Source of the DNA: Cyclobacteriaceae bacterium
GTDB lineage: Bacteria; Bacteroidota; Bacteroidia; Cytophagales; Cyclobacteriaceae
Assembly: GCA_028284125.1 (NCBI GenBank)
Contig: JANQSI010000009.1
Span: 124,001 to 188,000, forward strand
Length of the DNA stretch: 64,000 nucleotides
Direction of reading: 5' to 3'
Shown here: piece after piece, positions 53,512-62,666 of the stretch
Layout of the letters: the number at the start of each line of letters is the position of its first letter
Position numbering within the stretch: position 1 is the first letter of the stretch
Translations under genes and position numbers: made by a program
The notes under the pieces: model-generated
The model's database searches: none
What the model was told of the DNA's origin: nothing
The model's input: the letters and a program-made list of their open reading frames with translations, nothing else

Positions 53512-54027
53512 TCACATTTTGGCCTCAGCCACCACATTTCCAACAAACTCATTAAGCGAGGAGTCGATGAAACCCATGAACTGGTCAAATGTCATTTGAG
53601 GGTTTTCTATAAACTCATCATAGTTTGTAGTCCATACCACCATTGATTTCTTATATCCAAGGTCCACAACTTTCCATGAGTTAACCATTCCTTTTATCGG
53701 AACACCCTCTACGACAGAGTAGCTGAAGGTTCTATTAGTATCATCATAAGCCACTATGTTTTCTTTGAAATAACCCTGACCATCAGGGGCAAAACATTTT
53801 CTGGAACCACCTACACCCATATTTCCGGACCACTCAACACGTGCAACCGTTTGTGTGTATTTGTCAATCTGATCCATTTTTCTCAATACTGACCATACAT
53901 TATCCGCTGATGCGTCAACTACCTTAGTATAAGTTTTCTTTGCACCAGAATCCTGTGCATAAGTTGTGCTAATGCTTCCAGTTACCATCACGGCAACAAG
54001 CAATAAGATTAAATTTCTAATTTTCAT
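53512..54027 (-). CDS. SRPBCC-family exported protein
   Basis: 171 residues, signal peptide about 1-24 (ending TTYAQ). SRPBCC domain: VVDASADNVWSVLRKMDQIDKYT, then GSRKCFAPDGQGYFKENIVAYD and VNSWKVVDLGYKKSMVVW. Polyketide-cyclase-like members have this outline. It is exported, so the ligand would be periplasmic or surface. It lies 26 nt downstream of an AhpD-like gene. Confidence 0.8.
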   Translation of the reverse strand: MKIRNLILLLVAVMVTGSISTTYAQDSGAKKTYTKVVDASADNVWSVLRKMDQIDKYTQTVARVEWSGNMGVGGSRKCFAPDGQGYFKENIVAYDDTNRTFSYSVVEGVPIKGMVNSWKVVDLGYKKSMVVWTTNYDEFIENPQMTFDQFMGFIDSSLNEFVGNVVAEAKM

Positions 54028-54053
54028 TTTGTTTATTATTTATTGTTCAATTA

Positions 54054-54638
54054 TTAGTTCAATACATCTTCGAAAAGCCCTTCAGAAAGTGGAGCGAATG
54101 GCTCATCAATTGCTGTCATTGTCAGTTGATTGGTCAGGTTTGATATGACTTTTACACCGATATTGGTGATTACCTCTACAGCTTGCGCTTTTGTATAACC
54201 TTCCGCTAAAAAGCTTTCCAAGACCTGATCGGAAATACGACCTTTGTTCCTATACACCTCAAGTGTAAATGATCGAAGCGCATCAAATTTTGAAGACGGA
54301 ATAGTCCCTTCATTCCTGATCGCCATAAGATTCTCTTCTTCCGACCCAAAAAACTGTGCCCCAGCCATTTGATGTCCTGAAGTGCAGTATTTGCATCTAT
54401 TTTCCACTGCAATAGACATTTGAATAATGTTGTGCTCTGCTGGTGTCATCAACCCGTGCTTGGACAACGCTAGCTGCGTAAGCCAGTATGACCTCAGCGC
54501 TGCTGGAGATGCACTTAGCACTTTCGAAAGATTGGGTACAAAACCAAAATTCTCTTCGTACCAATCGAATACCTCTCTGACAGAATCTGGTTCATTGTCA
54601 AGGACATCCATTTTAAATCCTCTTAGTGTTTCTTTCAT
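54054..54638 (-). CDS. AhpD-like / carboxymuconolactone decarboxylase family protein
   Basis: 194 residues, helical. The AhpD core shows NRCKYCTSGHQ with C82-x2-C85 and H89, the disulfide/peroxidase motif of AhpD-like proteins, and a conserved upstream Glu (TPAEHNIIQMSI). The protein probably reduces peroxides or a small oxidised substrate. An alternative start is M10 (MDVLDNEPD). It lies between two SRPBCC genes in one minus-strand run. Confidence 0.8.
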   Translation of the reverse strand: MKETLRGFKMDVLDNEPDSVREVFDWYEENFGFVPNLSKVLSASPAALRSYWLTQLALSKHGLMTPAEHNIIQMSIAVENRCKYCTSGHQMAGAQFFGSEEENLMAIRNEGTIPSSKFDALRSFTLEVYRNKGRISDQVLESFLAEGYTKAQAVEVITNIGVKVISNLTNQLTMTAIDEPFAPLSEGLFEDVLN

Positions 54639-54669
54639 TTTGATATGTGATTTATTCTGATGTTGATTT

Positions 54670-55173
54670 CTAGGCAGCTTTCTTGGCAGCCTTGGCTATT
54701 TCCTTTGCTTTTTGCTCACTAGGTTCGCCTGTCTCCACGTAGGTTTTAAGATCCGATACCACCCCGGTGATCAACTTATTCAGATTCATTTTCATCATGG
54801 GTCCCATGATAGCACCCTTAAGCCCTTTGGTCTGCATTTCCATATTCATTTCCACCTTGGTATTAAAACCTTGGGGTGTAAGTCTCCAGGTATTTACCGC
54901 TGAAGCAATAAACCCAGGAAACCCGTGGGTGACCTCATACGCAAGAATGTGTTTGTTCGAATCAAAGGTCCTGATCACCTCTTGGATTTTTCCAAATCCT
55001 GGGACCTCACAGGTTCTGTTGTTACATGGAGTTCCATCAAAAGGGTCTCCATGACCTTGTGAATGATCCAGCCCTCGAGCCCATTTATAGGCATCCCGAA
55101 ACTGATCGCCCAAGACCTCCCAAACTTCTTTGGCAGACTTGTTCACTATGATTTCTTTTTTTATGTTCATCAC
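54670..55173 (-). CDS. SRPBCC-family cytoplasmic protein
   Basis: 167 residues without signal peptide. The SRPBCC fold begins IIVNKSAKEVWEVLGDQF, and continues with Cys-containing GTPCNNRTCEVPGFGKIQEV and NTWRLTPQGFNTKVEMNMEM. The C-terminal tail is Lys/Ala-rich (EIAKAAKKAA). It is the first gene after the sigma factor in transcription direction and probably heads the operon with the AhpD-like and other SRPBCC genes. Confidence 0.78.
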   Translation of the reverse strand: MMNIKKEIIVNKSAKEVWEVLGDQFRDAYKWARGLDHSQGHGDPFDGTPCNNRTCEVPGFGKIQEVIRTFDSNKHILAYEVTHGFPGFIASAVNTWRLTPQGFNTKVEMNMEMQTKGLKGAIMGPMMKMNLNKLITGVVSDLKTYVETGEPSEQKAKEIAKAAKKAA

Positions 55174-55232
55174 TGTATTTTGTTGATTTGAGGATTAGAT
55201 ACAGTGACGTTTGACGTGTTACAGTAGCAAAC

Positions 55233-55258
55233 AAAAAAAGCATGCGAATGCATGCTTT
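55233..55258 (-). terminator. Terminator downstream of the sigma factor gene
   Basis: A 9-bp perfect stem (AAAGCATGC / GCATGCTTT, 4-nt loop). On the minus strand it is followed by a run of T (complement of the A run at 55233-55239). It lies 22 nt past the sigma factor stop and before the SRPBCC gene. Confidence 0.75.
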
Positions 55259-55279
55259 ATTAATCGAAGTGTCAGTTTT

Positions 55280-56149
55280 TTATTGAAAAAAATGCATCAG
55301 ATTCTCATCATTCAAGATCTCTTCAATTACCGTGTCTGCATCAAATTGATCTTTGGCAGGATGATTTCGGAAAAAATCTGAGTGTTTTTCGTAAACAGCT
55401 TCGGTCGAAGCTTTGTAGTTCTCAGAAGCAAAATCAAGCATTTTAGCCTTATAGCCCACATTAAAGGTCTTTTTATCTTCAGTAAGAAGCCCCTTTTTAT
55501 GAAAATACTTGCTCTTCTTAGCACATCGGCATGGGTTGTCAGGATTAATCAAACCGCACTTATTGTCCATGAAATTGCACAATTCTTTACGGGTACGATG
55601 AAGCTTTACCCTAAAGTTTTCCTTGGAAATATTGAATATCTCAGCACCAATATGATGATCAATACCAAACGTATCACCTATAATAAATATGAGCCTTTGC
55701 TCCCTGGTCAAACACATGAGCATACCTGAGAGACACCTGAACTGAACCTCTTCGGTCAGTTCTTTAAGTTCTATTTCTTCTTCGATAGTCAGATCCTCTC
55801 CAGGAACCGCATCTAGCTTATTTCCATGATCTTCCAAAGTGGAGAATTGCTTTTCTCCCTTCCTCCTTTTGGCTTGAAGAAATTCATTCACTACGATGCG
55901 ATATAGCCAGGTTCTAAATTGACTCTCAAAGTTGAACTGTGAGAGCTTGGTGATTACTTTAATGAGGACTTCCTGAGTCAGGTCCAGGGCATCATCTGGT
56001 TCCCATGCCATTTTCCAGGCAACATTATAGATGAATGGCTGGTGTAATCGAACAAGTTCATCCAGTGCCTTACGATCTCCACTCAAGGACTTACGAACCA
56101 ACGCTCTGTTTTCTTCTTCCGAATATCTTTCTGTCAATGGGTTATGCAT
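55280..56149 (-). CDS. ECF-type sigma factor with Cys-rich C-terminal extension
   Basis: 289 residues, longer than usual ECF factors (about 180-200). Sigma-2 lies at about 25-95 (LVRLHQPFIYNVAWKM, DALDLTQEVLIKV, FRTWLYRIVVNEFLQAKRR). Sigma-4 is at about 130-195 (LTREQRLIFIIGDTFGIDH, FRVKLHRTRKEL). Then comes an extension with five Cys (LCNFM, NKCGLI, NPCRCAKK), which may bind zinc or sense redox, and an acidic helical tail. No anti-sigma gene is next to it, so the extension may control activity directly. Confidence 0.85.
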   Translation of the reverse strand: MHNPLTERYSEEENRALVRKSLSGDRKALDELVRLHQPFIYNVAWKMAWEPDDALDLTQEVLIKVITKLSQFNFESQFRTWLYRIVVNEFLQAKRRKGEKQFSTLEDHGNKLDAVPGEDLTIEEEIELKELTEEVQFRCLSGMLMCLTREQRLIFIIGDTFGIDHHIGAEIFNISKENFRVKLHRTRKELCNFMDNKCGLINPDNPCRCAKKSKYFHKKGLLTEDKKTFNVGYKAKMLDFASENYKASTEAVYEKHSDFFRNHPAKDQFDADTVIEEILNDENLMHFFQ

Positions 56150-57206
56150 ATCATGTATCTTTTACTCATTGGATGCAGAAGATTAAATGGTGTTACAAAT
56201 AAACGATTAATAGCTCCAGGACAATTTTCCATTTTTCTAAATCACTTAAAATCATCCGCACACACCTGCCAGCCAGCATAGGCAGGTTTGCCACTCTCCT
56301 TCCTTCCTGGTCCAACGTCCCTCACTGCGGTATAATAATTCCTTGCTCAGCGGAAGTGACAAAAAAGTGTTCTACTCTTACAATACATATATGAACTAAA
56401 TAAAGTAGATTTTCGTTTAACAATTTAATGCCACTCATTCCAGACATAGCGAACTACGTTGGCACCCTTCGAGAAGGTGTTGCAGGAGGAGCACTTACAT
56501 ACGTGCTTATCGAAACTATTCGATATTTGTGGAATGATTTTTTTGAATTTTATGAGTATCCTAAAAAAAAATGTCTATACTCTTGGAATTTCTGAAAAAT
56601 CCGATTACCCTTGCAGTCCCTTTGAGCAGGTGATTCCTATAAACTGCTAAAATCCTAATTTCTTGCAATTCTTTCTGAGAAGTTCTATTATTTTTTTCTC
56701 GGATTAAAGTGACTTAATGCACTAATTATACATAGAAAAAGTATTCATTTGATCAAATGAATCACTTATTCTCATATACTTTTAACTTTGTTAAAGGCTT
56801 TATTTAAATTTGTGAATTTTTTTCACTAAAGGTCTTTGGATAGCACAGTTTTTTCATCCCCTCTTCCAGCCTATGCAAATCAAAGCCTTAAGAGAGTGCT
56901 TCACTCCTAAAAATAAATTGTGACTAAATCCTATCACGAAAGCCCAACGCTCACTATTAATTCCCACCCCAAGCACTACTGATTTAACATAGCGCAGAGA
57001 GATTATGATAACAAAGCTATGTTTCATTACTGTTGCGCTGTTTGGCGATATCTGTCAGGATACACGTGCATCCGTGCTGTCATTCTGAGGATCCCGCATC
57101 TGCGGGAGACGTGAGAATCTCATAAAACACTCCGTGCACATACTTTGACTTGTATCCGTTCTGTACAGGGATCATTCAGACCCACTTGAGCTACGCATGG
57201 TCTCAG
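56150..57206. repeat. About 1 kb repeat-rich non-coding region
   Basis: Contents: a CCTGCC/GGCAGG hairpin (56265-56286); a 55-codon frame at 56428; AT-rich DNA (56640-56830); a repeat copy at about 56850-57000 matching the 46.0 kb region; the palindrome TCCCGCA-TC-TGCGGGA (about 57090-57105); and a repeat copy at 57111-57200 matching 38.5 kb. Thus both repeat types found at the edges of the accessory island occur here side by side. No convincing gene otherwise. Confidence 0.6.
56428..56595 (+). CDS. Possible 55-residue small protein
   Basis: An ATG frame within the non-coding region. The product starts MPLIPDIANYVGTLREGVAGG and continues with a weakly hydrophobic helix (ALTYVLIETIRYLW) and a charged end (YPKKKCLYSWNF). 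The composition is protein-like, unlike other frames here. An A9 tract near the end leaves room for a frameshift from a longer ancestor. Coding is unproven. Confidence 0.28.
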   Translation: MPLIPDIANYVGTLREGVAGGALTYVLIETIRYLWNDFFEFYEYPKKKCLYSWNF

Positions 57207-59294
57207 TTACTCATTCTTGACCTTTCTTCCTAAATATTCAACGATTGCTTCATTTACTCTTTGCTGATTCTCATGAACCATGAAGTGGTGACTGTCGTCC
57301 ACTATCACCATCGTTTCTATATCAACCTCTTTCGCTCTTAGGCGCTGCACTAAATCAACACTTTGCGAAAAGGGAACATTTCTATCATCGTCTCCATGAA
57401 TGATCAGTACTGGAGAAGTCCACTCATCGATGTAGGCAATGGGAGAAGACTTCCACATGGTTTCAGGAATATCATCAATATCTGGTGCTTTTTCATATCC
57501 ATTAGGATTGGTGAAATTTCTTAGACGATTGACAGCTCGATCATGCACCCCGTGAATATCTACACCTGCTTTGAAAATATCAGAATTTTTAGCCAGAGCA
57601 AAGGCGGTAAGATATCCACCATACGATCCACCATACACACCTATTCGCGCTGGGTCAACACTTGGATGTCCCGCAAGCCATTTTCCAGCAGCTTCAATAT
57701 CTTGATATTCGGAAGCCCCTCGCCAGCCTGCATTCTCTGGATAATGGAAATCAAAACCATATCCAATTCCTAGTCGATAGTTCACGGAAACCACAATAAA
57801 CCCCTGATTCGCAAGGTATTGATTAGTCGCATAGGCATTGGAATAGTAGGAAGAATAATGCCAGCCAAGGAGCATTTGTCTTGGTGGTCCTCCATGAATA
57901 TAGATGATAGCCGGTTTCTTTTCGGGTCCTCCCTCTTTCTCGAACCATGTACCATGAATTTCCAGTCCATCAGATGATTCAAATAGCACTTGCTTTGGAA
58001 CTACAAATGCTGATGAAGGGTAGTTTTCTATCTTATCTGAAGCAAGTAATTTGATTTTTCTCTTATCCAAATAGGCCGGTAGAGGTGGGCGCTGTGGTCC
58101 CCCTGAGAGGAAGACAACCGTACCATCTGCAAGTTCCTTAGGAGCCCACTCATTGCCATTTCCAGGTGTCAGTACTTCCAGATTGGCTGTTTCAATTTCT
58201 ACTTTTACAACATGCCGCCGCTCAATGTCATAAGGATCCGGCCCGGTGTTGCCAGCGAAGTATGCCCGTTCCCCGTCAGGGCTAATGGAAATATACTCAC
58301 ACATAAAGTCACCTGGAGTGAGCAATTCAGCCTTTCCACCCGCCGGATTAATCTTGTAGAGATGTGGCCAACCATCCATATAAGAATTAAATACAATGTT
58401 GTTGGTTGATGCCCAGTGTAGGTTGATTCCGCCATGAGTTCGAGGAATTGATCCTTCCAGCGTTTCAGGAGCTGTCCAGATGGTTGATGTCTTATCCGCC
58501 TTGAGATCATATACCAGCAAAGACCAAGGACTTGGACTTAGCTTCAAAGCTGGATTCGGAGTACCTCCTGCTCCAGGCCGCCTCACAAACACGATCTTAC
58601 TTCCATCCGGCGACCACCTCGGTAAATAATCGCGATCATAGCCAGGGTCAATCCATTTGATTCTTGTCTCCGCATTGGTGTAAATACCTACGTAAGAATG
58701 GTCGCCTCGATAGGAAACAAAAGCCATTTTAGAACCATCAGGTGAAAATCGAGGAGAAGCAATGGTTCCACGAAGCTCAGTTAGTTTAACGGCAGAGCTA
58801 TCCTTATGGAGTTGCTTACTCCAGAGCTGTCGGTTTTTTTGGAAGATCACCGTGTTTTCAGGGGAGAAAACAGGTGAAGCACCAGCTCCAAGATTTATTT
58901 CCTGCGATCCATCGAAGCTAACTGCAAATAGTTCCACCTTGGGAGGTATTGGTAGAGATAATGGGTTGATGGTCACTTCATCATCCCAATTGGAACCATG
59001 TTCGCCCCCACGGACGAAAACAACCCATTCACCGTCATTCGAAAGAGACAGACTCGATATTTCCTGACCATCATCAAGATTAAAGGAAGTAATCTTGCGT
59101 GGTGTGAACCTTGGAGCCTCCGCAACATAGACATTTCTCCGCCCCTGCTCATTAAAAACCCATGCAATCCGATTAGCGGATTTTGCACTTGTCAAAGAAG
59201 AAGGAAACGGATACGACATAAAGTCGCCCATGGAAGGTTGAGATTGACCAAGGAAAAATCCGGCTGTGAGAACGAGCGTAAATAGATGCTTCAT
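57207..59294 (-). CDS. S9-family (prolyl oligopeptidase-like) exported peptidase
   Basis: 695 residues, signal peptide about 1-18. The N-terminal beta-propeller (about 30-400) has TolB/WD40-like PD40 repeats (FSPDGSKMAFVS, WSPDGSKIVFVR, ISPDGERAYFAG). The C-terminal alpha/beta hydrolase (about 430-695) has S557 (GGSYGG), D637 (HGDDDRNVPF) and H669/H670 (DDSHHF). It is a dipeptidyl-peptidase/acylaminoacyl-peptidase-type enzyme acting in the periplasm or at the surface. Monocistronic. Confidence 0.9.
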   Translation of the reverse strand: MKHLFTLVLTAGFFLGQSQPSMGDFMSYPFPSSLTSAKSANRIAWVFNEQGRRNVYVAEAPRFTPRKITSFNLDDGQEISSLSLSNDGEWVVFVRGGEHGSNWDDEVTINPLSLPIPPKVELFAVSFDGSQEINLGAGASPVFSPENTVIFQKNRQLWSKQLHKDSSAVKLTELRGTIASPRFSPDGSKMAFVSYRGDHSYVGIYTNAETRIKWIDPGYDRDYLPRWSPDGSKIVFVRRPGAGGTPNPALKLSPSPWSLLVYDLKADKTSTIWTAPETLEGSIPRTHGGINLHWASTNNIVFNSYMDGWPHLYKINPAGGKAELLTPGDFMCEYISISPDGERAYFAGNTGPDPYDIERRHVVKVEIETANLEVLTPGNGNEWAPKELADGTVVFLSGGPQRPPLPAYLDKRKIKLLASDKIENYPSSAFVVPKQVLFESSDGLEIHGTWFEKEGGPEKKPAIIYIHGGPPRQMLLGWHYSSYYSNAYATNQYLANQGFIVVSVNYRLGIGYGFDFHYPENAGWRGASEYQDIEAAGKWLAGHPSVDPARIGVYGGSYGGYLTAFALAKNSDIFKAGVDIHGVHDRAVNRLRNFTNPNGYEKAPDIDDIPETMWKSSPIAYIDEWTSPVLIIHGDDDRNVPFSQSVDLVQRLRAKEVDIETMVIVDDSHHFMVHENQQRVNEAIVEYLGRKVKNE

Positions 59295-59662
59295 CTTTCT
59301 AGGTTTAGGTTGTTAGAAAAACGAATTTACGCTTAAACGACTGATCTTACCTAGTCCACTGGGGATTATTAGCCACTCATTTTTATGAGAACCATTTAGC
59401 TAATCTGACAAGCTGAAAAACCACGATTGGTACCAAGAATGAACAGGCAATACGCGAATGGGTAAACTAGCATTTGATAATCAAGGGTTTCTGAATAGCG
59501 ATGTTATTGGGATAAGCCATAAATAGGTTCTTCCACACACATTTGTAAGTTGATCAGACAGGTATTTGGTATAGTAAAGTCTGGTAAAGACTACTGTCCA
59601 GAGATAGGTTCAAGATCTTAGCTCCTACCCTTTTTAGTGAGTTTTTTAGTCATATTTATATC
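59295..59662. other. Intergenic region without recognised elements
   Basis: 368 nt between divergent genes (S9 peptidase and DUF3800-like). It must contain both promoters, but no clear -33/-7 pair, stable hairpin or repeat stands out. Confidence 0.4.
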
Positions 59663-60799
59663 ATGAAGCAATTGAAAGCTCATGAATACAAAGAAACTGC
59701 TATTAAGCTCCATGGCTTGACTGGCTTAGATGAGAAACTGTCATTTTATTATGACGAGACCAATAATATTCGAAAGTTCTATTTGAAAGAAGAAGGATTT
59801 AATTTCTATACATCTGAGAATTTCATTTTAGGTGGAGTACTTCATGACACGAAAAAGAAGCAAGATCTCTCAGAATTATTCACGAACCTTCATCTTCAAA
59901 AATCCGCTACAGAATTAAAACTAAAGCATCTAGCTCGCGGTGATTTCTTGAATTGCTTAAAATCACAAAGTCTAAATTATTTCCTAAGATGGATATATGA
60001 AAGCGATCTATATGTTCACTATGTCAATATAAACCTGTTTTATTATTCACTTGTAGACATAGTTGATTCAGCCATATTTGCAGATAAAGAACTTCTAAAG
60101 CTTGACCCATATCTTCTTGGTATGATTAAAAATGATCTGTATAAGATTGCTATGGATGACAAGGAATTGGTTGTACAGATTTTGTACAAATATGATTATC
60201 CAAATATTAAATCTGATCAAATTCGATTCTTCATTGATGAGTTATTCCTTTTTTTTAGTGAATATGAAAATGATCCAGAGTTTCATCTAGGAATTACTTC
60301 CTTGAAGCAAATACTAAAGCAATCTTCGAAAATTAACTCACTTCCATTTTTAGAAGATGAAGACGATTTCATACTTATTGAAAACTTCCTTCATTTTTAC
60401 CTTGAACCTTTGTATTTATTCACTAATTCAACTCATGTATTTGATAATGAACATGGAATAGAAGAATTGCTTTCGCAATACCAAATTGTTGATGGAGAAC
60501 GGATAATTGATAATTATACTTTTGTAGAATCAAGGACAAATCAACTCATCCAAGTGTCAGATGTGTTTTCGGGCATATATGGGAAGTACACTGGTTTTAT
60601 CAATCATATTGAAAAAGACTCTATAGAAGGCCTATTTAAGAACTTATCGCACCTCCAAATAGACACTTTTGTATGGATGCACAATAATATTTCTAAGGCT
60701 CATGCGAAAAATCCAGCTTTCTTAAATTCCTGTTGTAGTCTTGATGAACTTGAAAAAAACAATATTGTAGAAGAAATGTTGTGGAAATACTCTTTATGA
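59663..60799 (+). CDS. DUF3800-like protein
   Basis: 378 residues. The N-terminal FYYDETNNIRKFYL and following FILGGVLHD match the opening of DUF3800 proteins (Y-x-D-E-[ST] strand then a G-G-[VL] strand), an RNase H-like fold. Near the C-terminus VFDNEHGIEELL and FVESRTNQLIQVSDVFSGI fit the late conserved Asp/Glu helix. Putative metal-dependent nuclease, not tested. This family is frequent in accessory and defence regions. It is divergent from the S9 gene and convergent with the DUF4007-like gene. Confidence 0.65.
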   Translation: MKQLKAHEYKETAIKLHGLTGLDEKLSFYYDETNNIRKFYLKEEGFNFYTSENFILGGVLHDTKKKQDLSELFTNLHLQKSATELKLKHLARGDFLNCLKSQSLNYFLRWIYESDLYVHYVNINLFYYSLVDIVDSAIFADKELLKLDPYLLGMIKNDLYKIAMDDKELVVQILYKYDYPNIKSDQIRFFIDELFLFFSEYENDPEFHLGITSLKQILKQSSKINSLPFLEDEDDFILIENFLHFYLEPLYLFTNSTHVFDNEHGIEELLSQYQIVDGERIIDNYTFVESRTNQLIQVSDVFSGIYGKYTGFINHIEKDSIEGLFKNLSHLQIDTFVWMHNNISKAHAKNPAFLNSCCSLDELEKNNIVEEMLWKYSL

Positions 60800-60823
60800 C
60801 ACTTGGTCCCCTTCCTACGAATT

Positions 60824-61420
60824 TCATTTATAGTTATTCTGTAACTCATCTGGACCTTTCCACGGACCTAGTGATTTTGGATTGTTAAACTGATATTTTT
60901 TATTATCAATCTGACTTACTATCTCCAAGTCACCTAGTGCCTTCGGTTCAGTATAACATTCTATAAGTTTTTTTGTAATTGTGGCATTCATAGAGCTTCC
61001 TTTACGAAAATGCTTCTCACTATGAGGCATCATTTTCATGGCTAATTGATTTTGCAAATCCTCTTTGGTGAAAGTCTTGTTCTTTGGCAGGAATGATTGA
61101 GCAAAGAAGTGCCAAGCCTCAGCATTTTCTGGATCGATACTTAACTGATGATGGATGAACCACTGAGTAACTGGAGTTTCAAATTTTGGATCATTTAACC
61201 AAATAATTTCTCCAAAAGAGGTCAGCGTGGGATTTCTTGTGTTTTCTAATATTCCGGTTTTAACTAACCAAGTCCGATACTTCTGGCCAAAAGGCGCACT
61301 ATACCCAAAGGGTGCAGCTAGTTTCTCGGGAGAGGCATTCTTATCTTTGAGCAAAGCCACCAACAAACCTGACATATATAGACGATTTAGTCCAAAACTA
61401 CCATGGAAGTAAACAGACAT
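60824..61420 (-). CDS. DUF4007-like protein (phosphorothioation-associated family)
   Basis: 198 residues. An N-terminal FHGSFGLNR-type segment and the block LTSFGEIIWLNDPKFETPVTQW, then FIHHQLS, resemble DUF4007, in which L-T-x-x-G-x-x-[IL] is followed by D-P-x-x-E and [TS]-x-W-x-x-H. The G-H-E-T-F opening of classic members is altered. DUF4007 proteins are known to me as neighbours of PAPS-reductase-like and cysteine-desulfurase genes in Dnd-type loci. Here the gene is divergent (64 nt) from a cysteine desulfurase, which supports the reading. Confidence 0.62.
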   Translation of the reverse strand: MSVYFHGSFGLNRLYMSGLLVALLKDKNASPEKLAAPFGYSAPFGQKYRTWLVKTGILENTRNPTLTSFGEIIWLNDPKFETPVTQWFIHHQLSIDPENAEAWHFFAQSFLPKNKTFTKEDLQNQLAMKMMPHSEKHFRKGSSMNATITKKLIECYTEPKALGDLEIVSQIDNKKYQFNNPKSLGPWKGPDELQNNYK

Positions 61421-61484
61421 TTTGTATTATTAGAATCGATAATCGTTTAGGAAGATAACCCTATAATATTTCAGAAACAATCTG

Positions 61485-62639
61485 ATGAAAGAAGAGCTAA
61501 TATATCTTGACAATAATTCCACAACACCCATCGATCCGAGAGTTCTCGAGGTAATTATGCCTTTTTTCACTACATCCTATGGGAACGCATCAAGTAATCA
61601 TATTGCTGGGGTTGAAGCCAACAGGGCCGTGAAAGCAGCAAGGGAAAAGGTGGCTAATCTTATTGGTTCGGATCCAGGAGAAGTAATTTTTACCTCCGGA
61701 GCTACTGAAGCTATCAATACCGCAATTAAAGGTGTTGCTGAACAATATAAGGAAAAAGGAAGTCACATCGTTAGCGTCGCTACAGAACATCCTGCAGTAC
61801 TGGATGCCTGCCAATCTATAGAATCGAAGGGTATTGAAGTAACCTACTTACCAGTCGATCAATATGGTTTGGTTGACTTACAGGATCTTGGGCAGTCGAT
61901 CCGACAAGATACTGTTCTGGTGTCAGTCATGTTCGTCAACAATGAGACAGGAGTTATTCAGCCTATTCAGGAAATCGCAGAGCAAGCTCATCAAAAAGGT
62001 GCTCTTTTTATGACAGATGCAACTCAGGCGGTTGGGAAAATGCCCCTGAATGTTAGGGAAATGGATATTGATATTATGGCTTTTTCCGGACATAAGTTCT
62101 ATGGTCCTAAAGGTATTGGAGGTCTGTATCTACGAAGTAAGCGACCTTTCAAAGTGAAGCTGGAGGCATTGATCCATGGAGGTGGGCATGAGAGAGGTGT
62201 CCGCAGCGGCACCTTGAACGTTCCGGGTATAGTAGGTTTAGGAGCTGCTGCAGAAGTAGCGCTTGAGGAAATGGAGGCAGACAAAGATCGGATTGGTATG
62301 CTAAGAGATCAACTGGAACAAGCTTTTCTCAGTATGCCAGATACACTGCTTAATGGGCATCCAACAGAAAGACTTTACAACACTTCCAATATTTGTTTCA
62401 AAGGAGCCGATGCAGATGCAATCATTGCTGGATTAGAAAACATAGCTGTTTCCAATGGGTCTGCCTGTAGCTCTACCAAAGTGGAACCCTCTCATGTTTT
62501 AACCACTATGGGATTGAGAGAAACTGAAGCTTATTCGAGTTTGAGATTTAGCCTTGGGAGGTTTTCAAATCACTCTGATATTGAGAAATGTATCAAGGAA
62601 GTGAGTATGAAGGTGGATAATTTGAGAGGAATGATTTAA
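61485..62639 (+). CDS. Cysteine desulfurase (DndA/IscS type)
   Basis: 384-residue class V PLP enzyme. H102 (ATEHPAV), PLP lysine K204 (SGHKFYGPKGIGG) and catalytic Cys328 (NGSACSS in a long flexible loop) define a group I (IscS/NifS/DndA) cysteine desulfurase. No iscU, iscA, sufE or fdx gene is adjacent. It faces a DUF4007-like gene and an unknown operon, so a role in DNA sulfur modification (DndA/SspA-like) is more likely than general Fe-S assembly. Housekeeping sulfur supply remains possible. Confidence 0.85.
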   Translation: MKEELIYLDNNSTTPIDPRVLEVIMPFFTTSYGNASSNHIAGVEANRAVKAAREKVANLIGSDPGEVIFTSGATEAINTAIKGVAEQYKEKGSHIVSVATEHPAVLDACQSIESKGIEVTYLPVDQYGLVDLQDLGQSIRQDTVLVSVMFVNNETGVIQPIQEIAEQAHQKGALFMTDATQAVGKMPLNVREMDIDIMAFSGHKFYGPKGIGGLYLRSKRPFKVKLEALIHGGGHERGVRSGTLNVPGIVGLGAAAEVALEEMEADKDRIGMLRDQLEQAFLSMPDTLLNGHPTERLYNTSNICFKGADADAIIAGLENIAVSNGSACSSTKVEPSHVLTTMGLRETEAYSSLRFSLGRFSNHSDIEKCIKEVSMKVDNLRGMI

Positions 62640-62666
62640 AAAATTGATTCTCTAAATATCATCCAA

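Noticed and set aside
56459-56650. 63-codon frame in the 56 kb region
   Set aside because: It overlaps the better-looking 55-codon frame in another phase and has poor composition.
61485-62639. Housekeeping iscS annotation
   Set aside because: No Fe-S assembly genes are adjacent and the neighbour is DUF4007-like; I left the symbol empty because DndA and IscS cannot be separated from sequence alone.
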